Below are positions 52,229 to 62,181 of a stretch of DNA of 64,000 nt, one piece after another. Location: the NCBI RefSeq assembly GCF_000517625.1, contig NZ_CP007055.1, positions 1,054,001 to 1,118,000 of the forward strand. Reading direction: 5' to 3'. The stretch comes from Halostagnicola larsenii XH-48 (GTDB lineage Archaea > Halobacteriota > Halobacteria > Halobacteriales > Natrialbaceae). Within the stretch, counting starts at the first letter, position 1, and each line of letters begins with the position of its first letter. A program made the translations under genes and the position numbers. Under the pieces are notes generated by a model. It made no database searches. It had not been told where the DNA came from and saw only the letters and a list, made by a program, of their open reading frames with translations.

Positions 52229-53931
52229 CTCGAGAGATGCCCCGTCGCGAGTACACGGACCTGTTCGGCGCGACGGAAGATGACCGGGTCAGGCTCGGCG
52301 ATACGAACCTCTTCGCGGAAATCGAGAACGATTACGGCGTTCCCGGCGAGGAAGCGGTGTTCGGCGGCGGAAAGACGATGCGCGACGGGATGGGCATGCA
52401 GTCGGGGACGACCCAGGCGGAGGGAACGCTCGACTGGGCCTTTACGAACGTCGTCATCATCGACCCCGTACTGGGGATCTGCAAGGGCGATATCGGGGTT
52501 CGCGACGGCGAAATCGTCGGCGTCGGCAAGGCCGGCAACCCCGACACGATGGACGGCGTCGACATGGTGATCGGACCGAGTACGGATACGATTCCGGCGG
52601 ACGGCCTGATCGCGACGGCCGGCGCCCTCGACATTCACGTTCACTTCAACAGTCCCCAACTGATCGAACACGGACTCGCCTCCGGTATCACGACGATGCT
52701 CGGCGGCGGCTTCGGCGGCGGCGCGACGACCTGTACGCCCGGCCCGCGGAACGTTCAGCGATTCCTCCAGGCCGCAGAGGAGTGGCCGATGAACGTCGGC
52801 TTCTACGGGAAGGGCAACAGCAGCCGGCCGGACGCACTGTACGAGCAGGTCGAAGCAGGAGCGTGCGGACTGAAGCTCCACGAAGACTGGGGGTCGACGC
52901 CCGCCGCGATCGACACCTGTCTCGAGGTCGCCGACGAGGAGGACGTACAGGTCTGTATCCACACGGACACGCTCAACGAGTCGGGATTCGTCGAGGACAC
53001 GTTCGACGCCATCGACGGGCGCACGATCCACGCGTTCCACATCGAGGGCGCGGGCGGCGGTCACGCGCCCGACGTCCTCGAGCTCGTCGGACACGAGCAC
53101 ATGCTCCCCTCCTCGACGAATCCGTCGATGCCCTACACCGAGAACACGTTCGACGAACACCTCGACATGGTGATGGTCTGTCACCACCTCAACCCCGACG
53201 TTCCCGAGGATGTCGCGTTCGCCGAATCGCGGATTCGCGCCGAGACCCTCGGCGCGGAGGACGTCCTCCACGATACGGGTGCGATCAGCATGATGACCTC
53301 GGATTCGCAGGCGATGGGCCGTATGGCCGAGGTGCTCAGCCGAACCTGGCAGACCGCCCACAAGATGAAAGCCCAGCGCGGGCCGCTCCCCGCCGACGAG
53401 GGGACCGGGGCTGACAACGCCCGCATTAAGCGGTACGTCGCCAAGTACACCATCAATCCCGCGATCACGGCCGGTATCGACGACTACGTCGGCTCGCTCG
53501 AGCCCGGAAAACTGGCGGACATCGTCCTGTGGAAGCCCGCGTTTTTCGGGGTCAAACCGAAGGCGGTCATCAAGGGCGGGTTCCCCGTCTGGTCCCAGAT
53601 GGGCGAAGCCAACGGCTCGCTCATGACCTGTGAGCCGATCATCGGACGCGAACGGGCCGGCGCACAGGGTCGAGCCAAGCAGGCGCTTTCGGTCTCGTTC
53701 GTCAGCGAGGCCGCCTCCGAGAACGGCGTCGGGGAGGCGTACGACCTGAAAACGCCGGTGCGGCCGGTGAGCGGGACGCGGTCGGTACGCAAAGCAGACA
53801 TGGTCCACAACGACCGCTGTCCCGACGACATCGACATCGACGCACAGACGTTCGAAGTGTCCATCGACGGCGAACACGTCACCTGCGACCCGGCCGACGA
53901 GGTGCCGCTCGCACAGCGATACATGCTTTGA
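52225..53931 (+). CDS. ureC: Urease subunit alpha (catalytic)
   Basis: 568 aa, the normal length. Nickel ligands and active-site residues are in place: His138/His140 (ALDIHVHF), carbamylated Lys217 (GLKLHEDWG), His in [11 protein letters not shown], His in [12 protein letters not shown], the flap Cys-His ([10 protein letters not shown]) and Asp in [10 protein letters not shown]. The amidohydrolase converts urea to ammonia and carbamate. Start is ATG overlapping ureB. The gap to the next structural gene, ureA, is occupied by a 39-codon ORF. Confidence 0.96.
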   Translation: MTREMPRREYTDLFGATEDDRVRLGDTNLFAEIENDYGVPGEEAVFGGGKTMRDGMGMQSGTTQAEGTLDWAFTNVVIIDPVLGICKGDIGVRDGEIVGVGKAGNPDTMDGVDMVIGPSTDTIPADGLIATAGALDIHVHFNSPQLIEHGLASGITTMLGGGFGGGATTCTPGPRNVQRFLQAAEEWPMNVGFYGKGNSSRPDALYEQVEAGACGLKLHEDWGSTPAAIDTCLEVADEEDVQVCIHTDTLNESGFVEDTFDAIDGRTIHAFHIEGAGGGHAPDVLELVGHEHMLPSSTNPSMPYTENTFDEHLDMVMVCHHLNPDVPEDVAFAESRIRAETLGAEDVLHDTGAISMMTSDSQAMGRMAEVLSRTWQTAHKMKAQRGPLPADEGTGADNARIKRYVAKYTINPAITAGIDDYVGSLEPGKLADIVLWKPAFFGVKPKAVIKGGFPVWSQMGEANGSLMTCEPIIGRERAGAQGRAKQALSVSFVSEAASENGVGEAYDLKTPVRPVSGTRSVRKADMVHNDRCPDDIDIDAQTFEVSIDGEHVTCDPADEVPLAQRYML

Positions 53932-53939
53932 GAGGATTT

Positions 53940-54059
53940 ATGAACGAAACTACAACGACACCCACTACCGGAAGCCGACGAATTCGATGCAGCGATCGGG
54001 CCGCAGGAAGCGACCTGCAGAAACGAACGCGGAGCGCGCTCGAGGTGATCGACCGATGA
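53940..54059 (+). CDS. 39-codon ORF bridging ureC and ureA
   Basis: ATG at 53940, 8 bp after the ureC stop, preceded by the purine-rich GAGAGGATTT ribosome-binding-like stretch. It reads [20 protein letters not shown] and ends with ALEVIDR, and its TGA at 54057-54059 overlaps the ureA ATG as ATGA. Composition (Thr/Arg-rich) is atypical for haloarchaeal proteins, so it may be a translational-coupling ORF or decayed sequence. No homology recognised. Confidence 0.4.
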   Translation: MNETTTTPTTGSRRIRCSDRAAGSDLQKRTRSALEVIDR

Positions 54060-54478
54060 TGCTCTCGCCCAAGGAGATGGAACGACTCACCGTCTTCATG
54101 GCCGCCGAACTCGCGCGTCGGCGCAAGGACCGCGGCGTGGCGCTCAACCATCCCGAGACAGTCGCGTACATCTCCGACTGGGTTTGCGAGGGGGCTCGAG
54201 ACGGGAAGTCCGTCTCACAGCTCCGGGCCGAGGCGACCCAACTACTCACTCGCGAGGACGTGATGGACGGCGTGCCCGAGATGGTCGACATGGTCCAGGT
54301 AGAGCCGGTCTTTCCGGACGGGACGAAGCTGGTCACCATCCACGACCCGATTCGGGCGGATTCCCGCGATCAGCTTGAGGAGTTGGACGATCCCGAAGCT
54401 GTGGACGAACGTGAAGATATGAACGATCTCGAGGACGCAAACGATCTCGAGGCCGCTGACGGAACGGGGGTCGAATAA
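54056..54478 (+). CDS. ureA: Urease subunit gamma, with acidic C-terminal extension
   Basis: 140 aa. Residues 1-100 are the complete gamma subunit: [60 protein letters not shown], ending VTIHDPI. About 40 further residues ([18 protein letters not shown] and on) are Asp/Glu-rich with an imperfect [13 protein letters not shown] repeat; ordinary UreA ends at about 100. The ATG at 54056 follows GAGGTGATC and overlaps the preceding small ORF; MLSP at 54059 is an alternative. Its stop overlaps the ureG start. Confidence 0.92.
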   Translation: MMLSPKEMERLTVFMAAELARRRKDRGVALNHPETVAYISDWVCEGARDGKSVSQLRAEATQLLTREDVMDGVPEMVDMVQVEPVFPDGTKLVTIHDPIRADSRDQLEELDDPEAVDEREDMNDLEDANDLEAADGTGVE

Positions 54479-55098
54479 TGGGATACCGCGACGTCGCGAA
54501 GATCGGTATCGGCGGCCCCGTCGGATCCGGAAAGACGGCGCTGGTGAGACACCTCGTCCCGGCGCTCTTAGAGCGCGACTACGAGGTCGGCGTCATCGCA
54601 AACGACATCATGACCCAGGAGGACGCGGACGTGTTCAGAGAATCGTTCGCGGATATGATCCCGGAGGATCTTATCGACGGGGTCGAGACCGGCGCCTGTC
54701 CGCACACGGGCATCCGCGAGGACCCGTCGATGAACCTCGCGGCGATCGACGAGTTCACCGAGTCCCACCCCGATCTGGACGTGGTGATCGTCGAGAGCGG
54801 CGGCGACAACCTCGCCGCGACCTTCAACCCCGAACTGGCGGACTATTTCCTGTTCGTCATCAGCGTCGCCGAGGGCGAGGACATCCCCCGCAAGCGCGGC
54901 CCCGGCGTGACCCAGGCCGATCTCCTGATCGTCAACAAGACCGATCTGGCACCCTACGTCGACGCCGATCTCGACGTGATCGAACGCGACACGGAAGCCG
55001 TCAGAGGGGACGATCCCTTCGTCTTCACCGATTGCAAAGCCGGAAAGGGAATCGACGACGTACTCGAGCATATCGAACACGAGGTGCTATTCGCGTGA
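54478..55098 (+). CDS. ureG: Urease accessory GTPase UreG
   Basis: 206 aa SIMIBI GTPase. P-loop [15 protein letters not shown] at 12-26, switch region MTQEDADVF, the nickel-binding Cys74-Pro75-His76 motif ([16 protein letters not shown]) and the NKTDLAPYV guanine-specificity motif. It couples GTP hydrolysis to insertion of nickel into UreC, with UreE, UreF and UreD. Starts on the last base of ureA (TAATG) and overlaps the GTG start of ureD. Confidence 0.95.
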   Translation: MGYRDVAKIGIGGPVGSGKTALVRHLVPALLERDYEVGVIANDIMTQEDADVFRESFADMIPEDLIDGVETGACPHTGIREDPSMNLAAIDEFTESHPDLDVVIVESGGDNLAATFNPELADYFLFVISVAEGEDIPRKRGPGVTQADLLIVNKTDLAPYVDADLDVIERDTEAVRGDDPFVFTDCKAGKGIDDVLEHIEHEVLFA

Positions 55099-56099
55099 GC
55101 GTGGATGCGGCGAAAGGGGACAGCGTGAGCGGGCAGCCGCTTCCGCCTGCCTTCGAGTCCTACGCCGCCGAATCGCTGGCCCAGGCACCGGCGGGCGGAC
55201 CCGGAAAGAACGGGCTGCTCGAGGCGACGCTCGCCCGCTCGGGTGACAACCAGACGCGCCTCGTTCGCGACCGCGTCAACGTTCCGTACCATCTGACGGG
55301 AACCCTCGAGACCGATCCCGTTCCGGGGCTCACGACGCTCATCGCCCAGGAGCCGACCGGCGGCGTCGCCCAGGGCGACAGGCATCGACTGGCCGTCGAG
55401 ACCCGACCCGGTGCGCGCGCACACGTCACCACACAGAGCGCGACGAAAGTTCACAGCATGCGGGCGAACTACGCCCATCTGGACGCGACCCTCGAGGCCC
55501 GCGCGGGCAGTTACCTCGAGTACCTGCCGGGGCCGACGATCGTCAACGAGGACGCCCGCTGTCTCCAGACGATCAACGTGAATCTCGCGGACGATGCCGC
55601 GGTCGTCGTCAGCGACGTGCTCGTCCCGGACGGATTGACTCAACACGAGTCGTTCGACTTCGACCACTATCTGGCGCGCGTCGAAGCCGAATACGACGGC
55701 ACGCTGGTCTGTGCCGATACGGTCGACATTCGACCCGACGAACGCGATCCTAGGCACTCGACCAGCGTCGGGGAGTACGAGGTGATCGGCTCGCTATACG
55801 TCTTCGCTCCCGGCCGAGACCTGCAGTCGCTGACCGATCGGATTTACGATCGACTCGAGGCTGATTCCGAAGACGGAGCCGAGCCCGCGGGAGCCACCGA
55901 ACGCGACGGGGACGAATCCGGTGGCGACCGACCCGGTTCCACGCTCGTCGGCGTTTCGACGCTGCCACACGGGGCCGGCGTCGTCGTTCGGATTCTCGGA
56001 TACCGGCAACTGGACGTGACGAACGCGATTCGCGATGCGTGGGACGAAACGAGACGCGAGCGCTTCGCGGTCGGCATCCCCGCCGACCGGAGGTACTGA
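55095..56099 (+). CDS. ureD: Urease accessory protein UreD
   Basis: 334 aa with GTG start overlapping ureG by 4 bp. Family features: [44 protein letters not shown] and HLTGTLE-like strands. UreD forms the scaffold between apo-urease and UreF/UreG. An insertion after residue 265 ([19 protein letters not shown]) is acidic, a halophile loop. The C-terminus reads [17 protein letters not shown], typical of the family. Confidence 0.9.
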   Translation: MSVDAAKGDSVSGQPLPPAFESYAAESLAQAPAGGPGKNGLLEATLARSGDNQTRLVRDRVNVPYHLTGTLETDPVPGLTTLIAQEPTGGVAQGDRHRLAVETRPGARAHVTTQSATKVHSMRANYAHLDATLEARAGSYLEYLPGPTIVNEDARCLQTINVNLADDAAVVVSDVLVPDGLTQHESFDFDHYLARVEAEYDGTLVCADTVDIRPDERDPRHSTSVGEYEVIGSLYVFAPGRDLQSLTDRIYDRLEADSEDGAEPAGATERDGDESGGDRPGSTLVGVSTLPHGAGVVVRILGYRQLDVTNAIRDAWDETRRERFAVGIPADRRY

Positions 56100-56785
56100 T
56101 GAAGCGGATCGACGGCGTCCTCGGAAACGTCCACGTCGACGAGGACCTCGAGCGAGCGCGAGAGCGCCACGCCGACGAGGGCACCCTCGAGCGGGTCGTG
56201 ATCGAAGCGGATCGAAGACAGCGGTCGCGGTTTCGAACGACGACAGACGCCGGAACCGACGTGGGCGTCGTCCTCGAGAAGCCGGCGCTCTCGATCGGCG
56301 ACGTGCTGGCCCGCGACGAAGATCGAATGATCGTCGTCGCGTTCGAACCGCTCGAGGCGCTGGCGGTCGACCTGCCCGAACCGACGGGCGAAACCCTCGA
56401 AGCGGCGCTCGAACTCGGCCACCGCGTCGGAAATCAACACTGGGATCTCGCGATCGACGACGGCGTCGCGTACGTCCCGCTCGAGGCGGACCGCCACATC
56501 GTCGAGCGCGTCGTCGCGGACGTCGTTCCGGGGGCGACAGTGAGAGCGGAGACCGTCGACGCGGCGCTTTTCGTGACCGACCTCGAGGGCGATGGCGAGC
56601 GCGAGCCACCCCACGGCAACGAGCACGGCCACGGAGCGGGTTCGGATCACTCTCACGAGACGGACCACAGTCACAGCCATGTGAACGATCACCGCCACTC
56701 GCATGCGAACGATCACGACCACGCCCACGAATCAAACCACAGCCATTCCCGAGACGACGGTCACGATCACCAGCATGGCGACTGA
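56099..56785 (+). CDS. ureE: Urease nickel metallochaperone UreE with His-rich tail
   Basis: 228 aa. The N-terminal peptide-binding domain ([32 protein letters not shown]) and the nickel-binding domain with LGHRVGNQHWDLAI (central His dimer site) are followed by a final about 50-residue tail containing about 19 His in HSH/HDH repeats. Such tails store nickel in bacterial UreE. Starts on the ureD stop (TGATG overlap) and overlaps ureF by 11 bp. Confidence 0.93.
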   Translation: MKRIDGVLGNVHVDEDLERARERHADEGTLERVVIEADRRQRSRFRTTTDAGTDVGVVLEKPALSIGDVLARDEDRMIVVAFEPLEALAVDLPEPTGETLEAALELGHRVGNQHWDLAIDDGVAYVPLEADRHIVERVVADVVPGATVRAETVDAALFVTDLEGDGEREPPHGNEHGHGAGSDHSHETDHSHSHVNDHRHSHANDHDHAHESNHSHSRDDGHDHQHGD

Positions 56786-57518
56786 ACCGGCCCCCTTCCT
56801 GACCGCGTTGCGCCTCTCGGATTCCTTTCTCCCGACCGGCGGCTACACGTCCTCGTACGGCCTCGAGCAGTACCTCAACGAGGATCGAATCGAGAGCGCG
56901 GACGAGCTAGGGGAGATCATCCGCGGCTACCTCGAGCGGATCGTCGGTCCCTGCGAAACCGTCGCGGTCGCAAACGCACACGACGCGGCGGCGGCCGAGG
57001 ACCTCGAGGCGCTGCTGGCCGTCGACGAGAGACTCCACGCGGTGACGATGGCCGCGGAGTTCCGCGAAAGTTCGACGAAAGCGGGGCGACAACTGTCGGA
57101 ACTGGTTCTCGTGGAGGACGACCGGGAGCGTCGCTCTGACGTGGACGACGAGAGCGAATCGAGCGGCGACCGCCCGCTCGAGCGAGTCTACGCCGAGGCG
57201 ATCGATAGCGGGGAGACGCCGGGTCACTACCCCGTCGTTTTCGGCGTTGTCGCCGCCCAACGCGGGCTCTCGAGGCGCGAGGCCTGTCTCGCACAGGCGT
57301 ACTCGTTCGTTACGGGCGTGCTCGGCGCGACCCAGCGACTGGGTCGGTTCAGTCACACGGATATCCAATCGATACTGGCTGACCTGCTTCCGGTCATCAC
57401 TGACATCTGCGAGCGACACGTCGACGACGAGATTGTTGCGATGGCCTCGTTCGCCCCGCTAACCGAAATCATGGGGATGCGCCACGAACGCGCCGGCAGG
57501 CGGCTATTCATGAGCTAA
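56775..57518 (+). CDS. ureF: Urease accessory protein UreF
   Basis: 247 aa all-helical. Conserved start MATEPAPFLTALRLSDSFLP TGGYTSSYGLEQ in two pieces, central GHYPVVFGVVAAQRGLS, and the C-terminal region with the GMRHERAGRRLFMS end. Acts as a GTPase-effector-like partner of UreG in the UreDFG complex. An acidic loop (SDVDDESESSGDRP) replaces a short turn. Last gene of the urease locus. Confidence 0.92.
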   Translation: MATEPAPFLTALRLSDSFLPTGGYTSSYGLEQYLNEDRIESADELGEIIRGYLERIVGPCETVAVANAHDAAAAEDLEALLAVDERLHAVTMAAEFRESSTKAGRQLSELVLVEDDRERRSDVDDESESSGDRPLERVYAEAIDSGETPGHYPVVFGVVAAQRGLSRREACLAQAYSFVTGVLGATQRLGRFSHTDIQSILADLLPVITDICERHVDDEIVAMASFAPLTEIMGMRHERAGRRLFMS

Positions 57519-57584
57519 GGCCGTCCTGTTCGTGAGCCGAGGACGCGAGCAATCAACGGACTCGAGCCGTTTCGGGGACGGGTG

Positions 57585-58055
57585 CTACTCAGCTTCTCCT
57601 CGCCAACTCCAGAGGCCGATGACCGCGAGCGCAACCGCCAGCACGGCGATGAGCGTCAGCGATTCGATCTCGCCGGTCGTAAAGCCGGCTGACTCGGAGA
57701 TCTGGGTTTCCTCGAGCATGAACACCGCGAGTAAGAGGAGTCCAAACAGGGAGGCGATCGCCACGCCGATCCCTTCGCGAAGCATCCACCTGAACTCCTC
57801 GACGTCGACCTGGGCCGCTTCGGTGTGATCTTCGGGCGGCTCGCCGGCCGTATCGTACTCGGTGTAGGCCGTGTCGTCCCAGGAGGTGCCCAGAAAGCCG
57901 ATCACGTACGAGAGCATCGTTCCCGCGACCATGATGACGACGAACGTCGATGCCGCCATCACGATGTTCTCCGGCGCGAGGAAGACAGTGAGGACGGCAG
58001 CGGCGACGACCGATCCGCCCAACATGACGAGGAACCGTTTGAGGGGTGTAGTCAT
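57585..58055 (-). CDS. Four-helix membrane protein, unknown
   Basis: 156 aa. Two hydrophobic helices at about 8-30 and 33-57, an acidic cytoplasmic loop of about 45 residues (SWDDTAYTEYDTAGEPPED), then two helices at about 97-117 and 130-149. No catalytic motif or recognised family. Separated by 67 bp from the convergent ureF. Function unknown. Confidence 0.65.
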   Translation of the reverse strand: MTTPLKRFLVMLGGSVVAAAVLTVFLAPENIVMAASTFVVIMVAGTMLSYVIGFLGTSWDDTAYTEYDTAGEPPEDHTEAAQVDVEEFRWMLREGIGVAIASLFGLLLLAVFMLEETQISESAGFTTGEIESLTLIAVLAVALAVIGLWSWRGEAE

Positions 58056-58139
58056 GGGGCTGGTACGCCGCCCAGCACTATATTTCTACAACCACGACCC
58101 GACGACTGGCTCGGGAGTGCTCCGAAACGTCGACGGGAA

Positions 58140-59117
58140 TCAGGCGTGTCCCGAGACGACGACCGGTTCGTAGGGCTCCTCGAGCCACTCGATATCGGAC
58201 GCAGAAAGCGAAATTTCGAGCGCCTCGACGGCTTGCTCTAAGTGTTCGACGCTCGTCGTGCCGACGATCGGCGCGTCGACCCAGTCCTTGTGAAGCACCC
58301 AGGCGAGTGCGATCTGCGCCATGGTCGCGCCCTCCTCGGCGGCGAGTTCCTGCACTCGTTCGTTGATCGTCGGGCCGCCGCCGTCGCGGTAGGGATGCTC
58401 GTAGAGGTACTTCTCGGACTCGCCGCGCGTCGTCGCGTCGATATCCTCGTGCGGGCGCGTAAGATAGCCTCGAGCGAGCGGCGACCACGGGAGGACGCCC
58501 ACGGTCTCATTATCACAGAGCGGGAGCATCTCACGCTCTTCCTCACGATAGACGAGGTTGTAGTGATTTTGCATCGTGGCGAATCGATCGAGCCCCAGCC
58601 GGTCGCTCGCGTGTAACGCCTCGGCGAACTGGTGGGCCCACATCGACGACGCGCCGAGGTAGCGAACCCGTCCCCGGCGGACCGCGTCGTCGAGCGCCCG
58701 CAACGTCTGCTCGATCGGCGTCTCGTCGTCCCAGCGATGGATCTGATAGAGGTCGATCGTGTCCATTCCCAGTCGCTCGAGCGAGGCCTCGAGCTCCTGT
58801 TCGATGGTCTTGCGCGAGAGCCCGCCGGAGTTCGGGTCGTCGTCGCGCATCGGGTGATACACCTTCGTCGCGACGACCTGTGCGTCCCGGCCGTATCCCT
58901 CGAGTGCGTCGCCGAGTACGCGCTCGGATTCGCCTCTCGAGTACATGTTCGCCGTATCGAAGAAGTTGATCCCCAAATCGATCGCGCGCTCGATGATCTC
59001 GTGGCTCTGCTCGTCCTCCAAGACCCACTCTCGCCAGTCGCTCGAGCCGAAGCTCATACAGCCCAGACAGAGGCGGCTCACTTCCATCCCCGTCTCGCCG
59101 AGTGTCGTGTACTCCAT
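58140..59117 (-). CDS. Aldo/keto reductase
   Basis: 325 aa. The catalytic tetrad of the family is present: Asp/Tyr in NFFDTANMYSRGESE, Lys in VVATKVYH and His in LYQIHRWDDETP. NADPH-binding loop residues lie in LPWSPLARGYLTRP and in the C-terminal WVDAPIVGTTSVEHLEQA. (beta/alpha)8 barrel reducing aldehydes or ketones. Substrate unknown; similar to YajO/GSP69-like general stress reductases. Start at 59117 fits family N-terminus MEYTTLGETGMEVSRLCLG. Confidence 0.9.
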   Translation of the reverse strand: MEYTTLGETGMEVSRLCLGCMSFGSSDWREWVLEDEQSHEIIERAIDLGINFFDTANMYSRGESERVLGDALEGYGRDAQVVATKVYHPMRDDDPNSGGLSRKTIEQELEASLERLGMDTIDLYQIHRWDDETPIEQTLRALDDAVRRGRVRYLGASSMWAHQFAEALHASDRLGLDRFATMQNHYNLVYREEEREMLPLCDNETVGVLPWSPLARGYLTRPHEDIDATTRGESEKYLYEHPYRDGGGPTINERVQELAAEEGATMAQIALAWVLHKDWVDAPIVGTTSVEHLEQAVEALEISLSASDIEWLEEPYEPVVVSGHA

Positions 59118-59191
59118 GGCCCGGCGTACATCGGGCGAGGAAAAAACAGTACGTGCATCGGCGATCCGTTCGGTCCACTCCGGAGCAGCAA

Positions 59192-59557
59192 CTATCCGAG
59201 TCCCCTGACGAGTGAACCGAACACCGGCAGGCCGAACGCACTGGCGACGGTGACGTAGACGATAGGTGTCATCTCGAGAACCGGCCAGACCGAACTACCG
59301 ATCGTGAGAACGAACACACCCAGAACGAGCGCTCCGAACGTGATCGCGTACCCGACGCCGCGGGCCAGCGTCGGCGAAACGAGCCCGAGGAGCGCACCGC
59401 CGAGAACGAGACCGAACCAGTGGACGGATGCAGCGACGAGACCGATCGAAACCGCGATTCCGAGTGCGACCGCGTGAAGGCGACGTTCGCGGCGGACGCG
59501 CTCGAGTCCCTCATTCGCTTGAACCGTCCGCTCTCGAAACGAATCCGTTTCGCTCAC
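59192..59557 (-). CDS. Small membrane protein coupled to the penicillin-acylase gene
   Basis: 121 aa with a GTG start that overlaps the acylase stop (GTGA), so it is translationally coupled to it. A charged N-terminal arm (SETDSFRERTVQANEGLERVRR) precedes four hydrophobic helices (about 28-46, 49-66, 72-90, 95-115). No family recognised. The tight coupling hints that it works with the exported enzyme, for example as an anchor, but this is inference. Confidence 0.6.
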   Translation of the reverse strand: MSETDSFRERTVQANEGLERVRRERRLHAVALGIAVSIGLVAASVHWFGLVLGGALLGLVSPTLARGVGYAITFGALVLGVFVLTIGSSVWPVLEMTPIVYVTVASAFGLPVFGSLVRGLG

Positions 59558-62019
59558 GTCGATCCCTCCTCGAACGTGATCTCTCGTTCGCCGTCGACCG
59601 TTCGGTCCATCGATTTGTACTCGCCCTCGAGCCACGGCTCGAACTGGTCGTCGTAGTGCGGCGAGAAGAAGTCTCCCGAGTTTCCGCCGGCGACGATCCC
59701 CCACCCCTCGCCACCTGCCTCGACGACCATTCGCCAACTGCTGCCGACGCCCGATGCAACGCGATAGTTCTTGAGCGTCGCGCGCGATCCGTCCGCCGCG
59801 AGTTCCTCGTAGTTCAAAAATCCCGCTTCGACGCCCAGCGGATGGTCGATCGCTCGCGTCGTGTTCCAGTCGCCGTAGGTCTCCCAGCCGGCGTCGTCGA
59901 TCTCCGCGAGCGCGCGATAGAGCGCATCGAGAAACGCTCGTTCTCGAGCGGTGTCGGCGAAGAATTCGCTGTCTTCGGGCAGCGTCGCGAGTATCCAGTC
60001 GCTCGGATAGTACGACTCGTCGAGCCCCGCATCGCCGAATTCCGGTTCGAAAACGACCCGCTTGAGGTGGTCGATCCAGCGAGCGAAGACCAACGCTCCT
60101 CGGGATTCTCGTTCCATGCGAAAAGACCACTCTTCGAGGAGATCGGCAGTTCGCTCGAGTTCTTCGGAGCGATCGCCGTCGGCTGCGTTCGACTCGATGG
60201 CCTCGAGCAGTTCCGGAACCAGTTGCGAGGCGCGACCGTCGATGAGGTCTCGCTGTACGTCGCGATGGTCCGCCGGATCGATCGGCGCTTCGGCTTCGAC
60301 GCGTTCGTCCAGCGCGTCGTAGATGCGCCGTCCGCGGTAGGGATCGGCGTAGTCGACGCCGATGTACCGGCCGGGATCGTCACGCACGCGTTGGTTCGCC
60401 GTGGCCAGCACGTCCGGATCCACGACGTGTGGCTTCTCGTCGAACGGCACGAAGCCATCCCACGAGGACGCGCCGTACGGTTCGAACCCGTCCCACTCGG
60501 CTTCGCCCGCTGATCCGTCGAAGATCCGATCGCCGCCGACGCGCTCGCCGTCGATCCTGCGGATCGGGAGTCGGCCCGTCATCGCGTACAGCGTCCGCCC
60601 GTCCGTATCGGCGTAGACCGCGTTCTGCGTGGGCGCGTCGAACCGCTCGAGCGCCGCGAGGACGTCCTCGAGCCCGCTACTTCGCCCGAGTTCGTAGATC
60701 GCTTCTGCGGTGTGAGTCGCCGACAGCCCGGTCCACGCGACGCCGACGGTTTCTCCGTCGCGCTCTATGACCGGTCCGTGGACGGTCTTGCGGATCGTTT
60801 TCGTTCGGTTTTGGCCACCCGCGACCGGAATCTCTCGTTTTTCGGTGTCGAACTCGCGCCACTCGCCGTCGTACCGGTACCGCCGCCCGTCCTCGTCGAT
60901 TTCGTACTCGTAGCAGTCGAGCACGTCGGCCCCGACGTTGGTGAACCCCCACGCGCCGTCGTCGTTCGCGCCGATGATGACGAACGGGATTCCCGGGAAC
61001 GTGACGCCGCGAACCGATCGTTCGGCCGTTTCGACGTGCTGTTCGTACCACAGCGCCGGCGTCATGAGCGTCAGGTGCGGATCGTTCGCGACGATCGGAT
61101 TCCCGCTCGAGGTGTGTGCGCCCGAGACGACCCAGCTATTGGAGCCGACGCCCGGCTGTGATTCGAACCGGGAAAGCCACTCCGCGAGTCTCTTTCCGTT
61201 CGAACCTCTTCCGAGCGATCTCGGTTCTCGGCTACTCGACCTCGATTCGCTGCCGAGCGACCTCGATTCGTCGCCGGTATCGCCGTCGGCTTCAGTGCCC
61301 GCCGTATCGATGCCGACGGTGTGTTCGTCCCGGATAATCGGAGTGTCGTGGTCCAGACTGCTCGGATACAACTCCTCGAGAACGCCTTCTCCGAGCCGAT
61401 CCGCGACGACCGCCTGGCGAAGCGCGTCGAAGTTCCCCGTCAGATCCCAGGCGATCTGCTTGTCGAGCAACAGCGAATCGACCGGCGTCCACGCGCGCGG
61501 CTCGTAGGAGAGGAGTCGAAACTCGAGGGGGAGCGGTTCGCGTTCCATCGCCGCGTTGACGCCGTCGGCGTACGCCGAGAGCATCGTTCCCGCTCTCGAG
61601 TCCGCGAGTTCGTCCCACGTTGCTTGCGCCGCGCCGAGGAAGTCCATCGAAACGTGAAACTCGTCGTCCTCGAGAAGCGCGTCTCCGACGACCTCCGACA
61701 CGCGGCCGCGCATCGAACGACGCTGGAGGTCGAGTTGGAACAAGCGGTCGAACGACTGGAGGTATCCGACGGCGAAGTACGCGGCTTCTTCCTCGTCGGC
61801 TTCGACGTGGGGGACGCCATCGTCGTCGACGGCGACCGTCGCTTCTCCGTGGGGACTCTGCACCGACTCGGGAGGGGTTCGATCTGTGGCACCCCATACG
61901 TCGCCGGACAACGGCGCGAAGTCGTCAAGAAGGTCGTTCGCAGCCGAGAGCGAGAGTCCGCCGACGCCAAGTGCGAGCGCCCCCGCGAGAATTCGCCGCC
62001 TCGAAATCGGATCTGTCAC
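59554..62019 (-). CDS. Penicillin acylase family (Ntn hydrolase), Tat-exported
   Basis: 821 aa, GTG start. SRRRILAGALALGVGG is a Tat signal. The alpha chain is about 30-292, and autocleavage is expected before Ser293 in VGSNSWVVSGAHTSSGNP, the new N-terminal nucleophile; NDPHLTLMTPALWYEQHV is the metal/spacer block and GFTNVGADVLDCYEYEI the conserved strand. The family hydrolyses amide bonds of penicillins, acyl-homoserine lactones or similar compounds outside the cell. A Ser/Arg/Gly-rich insert (ESRSLGSESRSSSREPRS) precedes the cleavage site. Substrate unproven; quorum-quenching or peptide-modification roles are possible. Confidence 0.87.
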   Translation of the reverse strand: MTDPISRRRILAGALALGVGGLSLSAANDLLDDFAPLSGDVWGATDRTPPESVQSPHGEATVAVDDDGVPHVEADEEEAAYFAVGYLQSFDRLFQLDLQRRSMRGRVSEVVGDALLEDDEFHVSMDFLGAAQATWDELADSRAGTMLSAYADGVNAAMEREPLPLEFRLLSYEPRAWTPVDSLLLDKQIAWDLTGNFDALRQAVVADRLGEGVLEELYPSSLDHDTPIIRDEHTVGIDTAGTEADGDTGDESRSLGSESRSSSREPRSLGRGSNGKRLAEWLSRFESQPGVGSNSWVVSGAHTSSGNPIVANDPHLTLMTPALWYEQHVETAERSVRGVTFPGIPFVIIGANDDGAWGFTNVGADVLDCYEYEIDEDGRRYRYDGEWREFDTEKREIPVAGGQNRTKTIRKTVHGPVIERDGETVGVAWTGLSATHTAEAIYELGRSSGLEDVLAALERFDAPTQNAVYADTDGRTLYAMTGRLPIRRIDGERVGGDRIFDGSAGEAEWDGFEPYGASSWDGFVPFDEKPHVVDPDVLATANQRVRDDPGRYIGVDYADPYRGRRIYDALDERVEAEAPIDPADHRDVQRDLIDGRASQLVPELLEAIESNAADGDRSEELERTADLLEEWSFRMERESRGALVFARWIDHLKRVVFEPEFGDAGLDESYYPSDWILATLPEDSEFFADTARERAFLDALYRALAEIDDAGWETYGDWNTTRAIDHPLGVEAGFLNYEELAADGSRATLKNYRVASGVGSSWRMVVEAGGEGWGIVAGGNSGDFFSPHYDDQFEPWLEGEYKSMDRTVDGEREITFEEGST

Positions 62020-62181
62020 GTTCGTATCTTTTTGATTGAGTCATGATAACATTCCTGTTCGCGGCGATACCGAACGGACGGCGATTCGAGGAGGTCGACA
62101 GCCGAAAGAATCTACCAACGACGCCGACTCTCACTATCGAGACCACCGAAAGCCAACTTCCTCCCCGCCGTAGGAGCAGCT

